Shown one piece after another: positions 6,999-9,110 of a stretch of 9,110 nucleotides of DNA. The notes under the pieces were generated by a model. That model did no database searches. It saw nothing but the letters and a program-made list of their open reading frames with translations, and was not told where the DNA came from. The DNA is taken from contig JAFOYS010000018.1 of NCBI GenBank assembly GCA_017391435.1, forward strand, positions 1 through 9,110, written 5' to 3'. How positions within the stretch are numbered: the first letter of the stretch is position 1; each line of letters opens with the position of its first letter. The translations under genes and the position numbers were made by a program. Origin of the DNA: Alistipes sp. Lineage in GTDB: Bacteria > Bacteroidota > Bacteroidia > Bacteroidales > Rikenellaceae.

Positions 6999-7991
6999 TT
7001 AATTCTTGCTATCTAACTGTACAACGCCGTTGTAGAATCCCTTTCCCCACTCCTCTAATGTTGGGCGAGAGGCGGAAGCAGTGCCAAATGCTCGCTTAAA
7101 GAGCTCTTGAATCTCTACAGGGAGGGTGTGGAATGTACTGTGGAGGTTAAATGACTCTGGGAATGTTATATACTCAGCCTTGCTTCCAAATGCAAACAAA
7201 TCGTTGTCTATGCACTGGCCAATCTCCACACACTTGTCATACGGAGGTCTGAGTATTGTGCCACCATATGGATGAACGCCCATAAGCACCTGATAGAACA
7301 TTACTGCATAGCTAAAGAGCATATCTTCTACCTTTACCGCATCACCCTTTAGAACTGCCGCTTTGCCAGCCTTAGTTGCATAATCGGTTGTAAAACTCTG
7401 AGAGAGGGCAAAGTGTTTACTGATAGCATCTACCTGTGAGAGGTGTAGATTCTCTATTGCAATCTTACCCTTTGCCGTAATGCGAATATCCTCTGGGGTG
7501 ATATAGACCGGCAGATAGTTTCTCGGAATCAAATGCAACGCCTTTGAGAGGTTGTAGAGTAGCTTGAAACGGTTTTTAATGCCCACTTCATCTCGCTCAA
7601 ACTTATTGTGCCACTCTGTTTTGTCGGCAAAACGCTTGAGTTTTGACATCGGACGACGCTGGAAAGTCGAAAGATGCGTTAGCGCAATGGTATCTGCAAA
7701 TGGTCGTGGATACATATATCCGCAGTATGCAAAGCTACTGTCATATACAGCTGCAATAGGTATAGACAGAGCGACATTTGGATGCTTGTCCATATCTTTG
7801 GGTTGATTTGCCGCCATATAGAGAATCTTCTCTTCAGGGAGCTTGCTCAAATCCCGAGCGGCAACGAGCTGCACAAGAGAGTTGCTATATGCCGCTGTCT
7901 CTACACGGTAGAGCATACGCTGAGAGTCTAACTCTACGGCAAGAATCTCTTCGTAGCAATCTGTAGTATCCTTTTTAATGTATAGTTTCAT
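6999..7991 (-). CDS. Pseudokinase, paralogue of the adjacent kinases
   Basis: A 330-residue protein of the kinase fold that has lost catalysis. It aligns end to end with the kinase domain of the next gene: LSTFQRRPMSKLKRF (107-121) against LSTYQRKPLSKLKKF, TEWHNKFE (125-132), VGIKNRF (136-142), GVHPYGGTILRPPYDKC (238-254) and LFKRAFG...RPTLEEWG (298-316). The glycine loop is gone (LAVELDSQRMLYRV, 17-30). The ATP-anchoring Lys is replaced (Gln or Leu at 41-42). VDLKPENI has become VYITPEDI (162-169), so catalytic Asp is Tyr163, Lys is Thr165 and Asn is Asp168. The DTD metal-binding motif is replaced around ENLH (180-183), and APE is not recognisable. The frame is fully open, so this is a maintained gene, not a decayed one. 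It overlaps the upstream kinase by ATGA. Its closest kin in the window is the 835-residue kinase, implying local duplication. A likely role is scaffold or allosteric regulator of the flanking kinases; this is inference. Confidence 0.9.
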   Translation of the reverse strand: MKLYIKKDTTDCYEEILAVELDSQRMLYRVETAAYSNSLVQLVAARDLSKLPEEKILYMAANQPKDMDKHPNVALSIPIAAVYDSSFAYCGYMYPRPFADTIALTHLSTFQRRPMSKLKRFADKTEWHNKFERDEVGIKNRFKLLYNLSKALHLIPRNYLPVYITPEDIRITAKGKIAIENLHLSQVDAISKHFALSQSFTTDYATKAGKAAVLKGDAVKVEDMLFSYAVMFYQVLMGVHPYGGTILRPPYDKCVEIGQCIDNDLFAFGSKAEYITFPESFNLHSTFHTLPVEIQELFKRAFGTASASRPTLEEWGKGFYNGVVQLDSKN

Positions 7992-8980
7992 CCCTTTAAA
8001 ATATTAAATAGCTCTTTGCACCAATCCTCCATAGAGGGACGGTAGTTCGGAGCGTCAAAAGCCTTTATAAACATTAGCTGTAATTGCCGCGGTAACCGCT
8101 CAAAAAATAGGTGTGGATTTGGCTCTAACTGCTTGATATATCGCTTGTTGCTACCGTATACAAACAGATGTTTGTTTATGCAGCTTGCTATGTTGTTAAA
8201 CTCATCTGTGTTGTACGGCTCAAGCAGTTGCATACCGGTGTATGGGTGTAAACCTATCAAAATCTGATAGAATACAACCGAGAGCGAGAAGCAGTCGTTG
8301 CTCTTTGTAAATGGTCGCTTCTGACTGTACTGCCACTCAAACTCTGGCGCACAATACTCCGCCGTAGCTGCCGCGCCAGGGAAGAGTATCTGGTCATTAT
8401 CGGCAATCTGGAACGAGTCTGTATCTACTATAGAGACCTTGCCCGTTGCCGTGGCAAGAATATTCTCTGGCTTAATATCAAGCACCACATATTGGTTTGT
8501 GTGGTGTATTTGATAGAAGGCCTGAGATATATTTGCCATCATCTTGAGTCTGTTGCGAATACCACTGCCTTCAGTGCGTTCAAACTTGTCGTGCCACTCT
8601 GTATGCTCCTTAAAGCGGGAGGATATGGTCTTGCCCTTGCAGTAGTAGCAGAGTATGTAGAGGTCGCGGCTCTTCTCAAAAGCCTTTGGCATAAAGAAGC
8701 CCACAACCTCCCTCTGCTCGTTGTATACAAAGCCCTCAGGCCAGCAGATGCGAAAAGCCTCACTGCGTGTTACCTGTGGCGGATGGTCAATCATATACTG
8801 CAGACGCTCGCGCGTAGTATCCTTGCATCCGTTGTGGTAGACCTTCAGACAGCAGTCCGTATAGCGAGCAGGATAGAGAATGTCGTACACCGCGGCCTGA
8901 CCACCCTTGCCAAGTGGCTTGTCGCTGACAATAAAGTGTCGGTATTCGCCCTTACTGTCCCTGTAGTAAAACCGCTCCAT
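7988..8980 (-). CDS. Compact Hanks-type Ser/Thr protein kinase (YegI/TerY-P-associated type)
   Basis: A 330-residue soluble kinase that is essentially only the catalytic domain. The glycine loop GKGGQAAVY (24-32), Lys46 in CCLKVY, Asp168 with Lys170 and Asn173 in VLDIKPENI, DTD (186-188) in place of DFG, and APE (211-213) are all present, so activity is expected. As in the large kinase, the HRD Arg is hydrophobic (Leu167), so activation-loop control may differ from RD kinases. Family traits are FRICWPEGFVYN and VGFFMP (76-98), TEWHDKFE (127-134) and GLHPYTGM (243-250). It has no membrane segment or sensor domain and should be cytoplasmic. It follows the phosphatase-like gene by 44 bases of heptamer repeat, and a GGAG nine bases before the ATG is a plausible Shine-Dalgarno site. 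Its stop overlaps the pseudokinase start (ATGA), tying their synthesis together, which suggests that the two proteins may bind one another. Confidence 0.92.
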   Translation of the reverse strand: MERFYYRDSKGEYRHFIVSDKPLGKGGQAAVYDILYPARYTDCCLKVYHNGCKDTTRERLQYMIDHPPQVTRSEAFRICWPEGFVYNEQREVVGFFMPKAFEKSRDLYILCYYCKGKTISSRFKEHTEWHDKFERTEGSGIRNRLKMMANISQAFYQIHHTNQYVVLDIKPENILATATGKVSIVDTDSFQIADNDQILFPGAAATAEYCAPEFEWQYSQKRPFTKSNDCFSLSVVFYQILIGLHPYTGMQLLEPYNTDEFNNIASCINKHLFVYGSNKRYIKQLEPNPHLFFERLPRQLQLMFIKAFDAPNYRPSMEDWCKELFNILKG

Positions 8981-8985
8981 CTCTA

Positions 8986-9027
8986 CTAACTCCTAACTCC
9001 TAACTCCTATCTCCTCACTCCTCACTA
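8986..9027. repeat. Heptanucleotide tandem repeat, six units
   Basis: Six consecutive 7-base units fill the gap before the first kinase: on the plus strand CTAACTC three times, then CTATCTC, CTCACTC and CTCACTA. On the minus strand these read TAGTGAG, GAGTGAG, GAGATAG and three GAGTTAG. The first minus-strand unit contains the stop codon (TAG) of the phosphatase-like gene. Every unit junction creates a GGAG, so the array is a chain of Shine-Dalgarno-like tetramers. Such arrays can change length by slippage. Confidence 0.85.
8990..8993 (-). promoter_or_regulatory. GGAG ribosome-binding-like site of the first kinase
   Basis: GGAG ends nine bases before the ATG at 8980, good spacing for a Shine-Dalgarno site. 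It is the last of the repeated GGAG tetramers in the heptamer array. The other gene starts in this window lack such a site, which makes this one stand out, but Bacteroidetes often initiate without one. Confidence 0.45.
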
Positions 9028-9110
9028 CTTAAATACCGCCAAGAGCATAGTTCTGTCGTCGTGCTCAGCTCTACCAGCCTTGGTCTCAATGTTGATAATC
9101 TCAATCAAGC
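9025..9110 (-). CDS. C-terminal end of a PP2C-type protein phosphatase (5' part beyond window)
   Basis: Only the last 27 codons and two bases are in the window, ending with TAG at 9027-9025. The peptide ends in AEHDDRTMLLAVFK. A DD-x-T motif followed by a short hydrophobic strand at the very C-terminus is the last conserved, metal-binding motif of PP2C-family Ser/Thr phosphatases. The position just upstream of a YegI-like kinase fits known kinase-phosphatase pairs, for example E. coli yegI with yegK. It would reverse phosphorylation by the downstream kinases. With so little sequence the assignment rests on this one motif plus context; an unrelated protein ending in a similar strand cannot be excluded. 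Confidence 0.6.
   Translation of the reverse strand, partial: LIEIINIETKAGRAEHDDRTMLLAVFK

Noticed and set aside
6986..6999. T-run on the plus strand considered as a terminator tail
   Set aside because: No stable hairpin lies directly next to it. On the minus strand it is the A-rich leader of the large kinase, as usual for Bacteroidetes starts.
7020..7034. Near-perfect palindrome TACAACG-C-CGTTGTA just before the large kinase
   Set aside because: It lies inside the coding end of the pseudokinase (YNGVV), has no T tail, and an arm of seven bases is expected by chance somewhere in a window of this size. An operator role cannot be excluded but is not supported.
8492..8989. Plus-strand 165-residue open frame opposite the compact kinase
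   Set aside because: The opposite strand encodes a kinase with every catalytic motif; the antisense frame is long by codon bias only.
8986..9027. Heptamer array considered as a CRISPR or attachment site
   Set aside because: Units are seven bases with no spacers, and there is no nearby integrase, tRNA or cas gene.

Overview
The window looks like a chromosomal stretch from a Bacteroidales-type member of the Bacteroidetes. Evidence: a fimbrillin/GLUG-type surface lipoprotein, A-rich leaders mostly lacking Shine-Dalgarno sites, a promoter match of the Bacteroidetes form (TTTG, 19 bases, TAnnTTTG), and tight one-directional operons of moderate GC. Genus cannot be decided. Every gene I support is on the minus strand, so transcription runs from the right edge to the left.

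Right block (about 9110 down to 4426): a signalling cluster. In transcription order it holds the last 27 codons of what looks like a PP2C-type Ser/Thr phosphatase, a 44-base gap made of a heptanucleotide repeat, a compact Hanks-type kinase (330 aa), a translationally coupled pseudokinase (330 aa) that has lost every catalytic residue, and an 835-aa kinase. The large kinase adds two copies of an unrecognised 'GGWGN' beta-rich domain, three or four membrane helices and a C-terminal bacterial SH3 domain. A hairpin terminator follows. The kinases resemble the family found beside PP2C phosphatases and vWA proteins (E. coli yegI/yegK/yegL, TerY-P triads). A vWA gene, if present, would lie outside the window.

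Left block (4424 down to 1): a surface-modification operon whose four genes are chained by ATGA, ATGA and TAATG junctions. They are a LuxE-like acyl-protein synthetase, a LicD-family phosphotransferase, a family-2 glycosyltransferase, and a lipoprotein with a fimbrillin-like N-terminal region and GLUG repeats that runs off the left edge. Its putative promoter overlaps the tail of the terminator of the kinase block and lies so close to the luxE-like start that the transcript may be nearly leaderless.

How they may work together (inference): the right block would be a phosphorylation switch in which a phosphatase opposes two active kinases, with the pseudokinase as scaffold or allosteric partner and the large kinase linking the cytoplasm to the envelope. 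The left block would activate an acyl or carboxylic group and decorate a surface glycan or the co-encoded lipoprotein. Nothing in the sequence proves that the two blocks are functionally connected. The window has no long gene-free stretch: the largest gaps are 89 bases (4389-4477) and 44 bases (8981-9024). I see no tRNA, rRNA, CRISPR array or insertion sequence.
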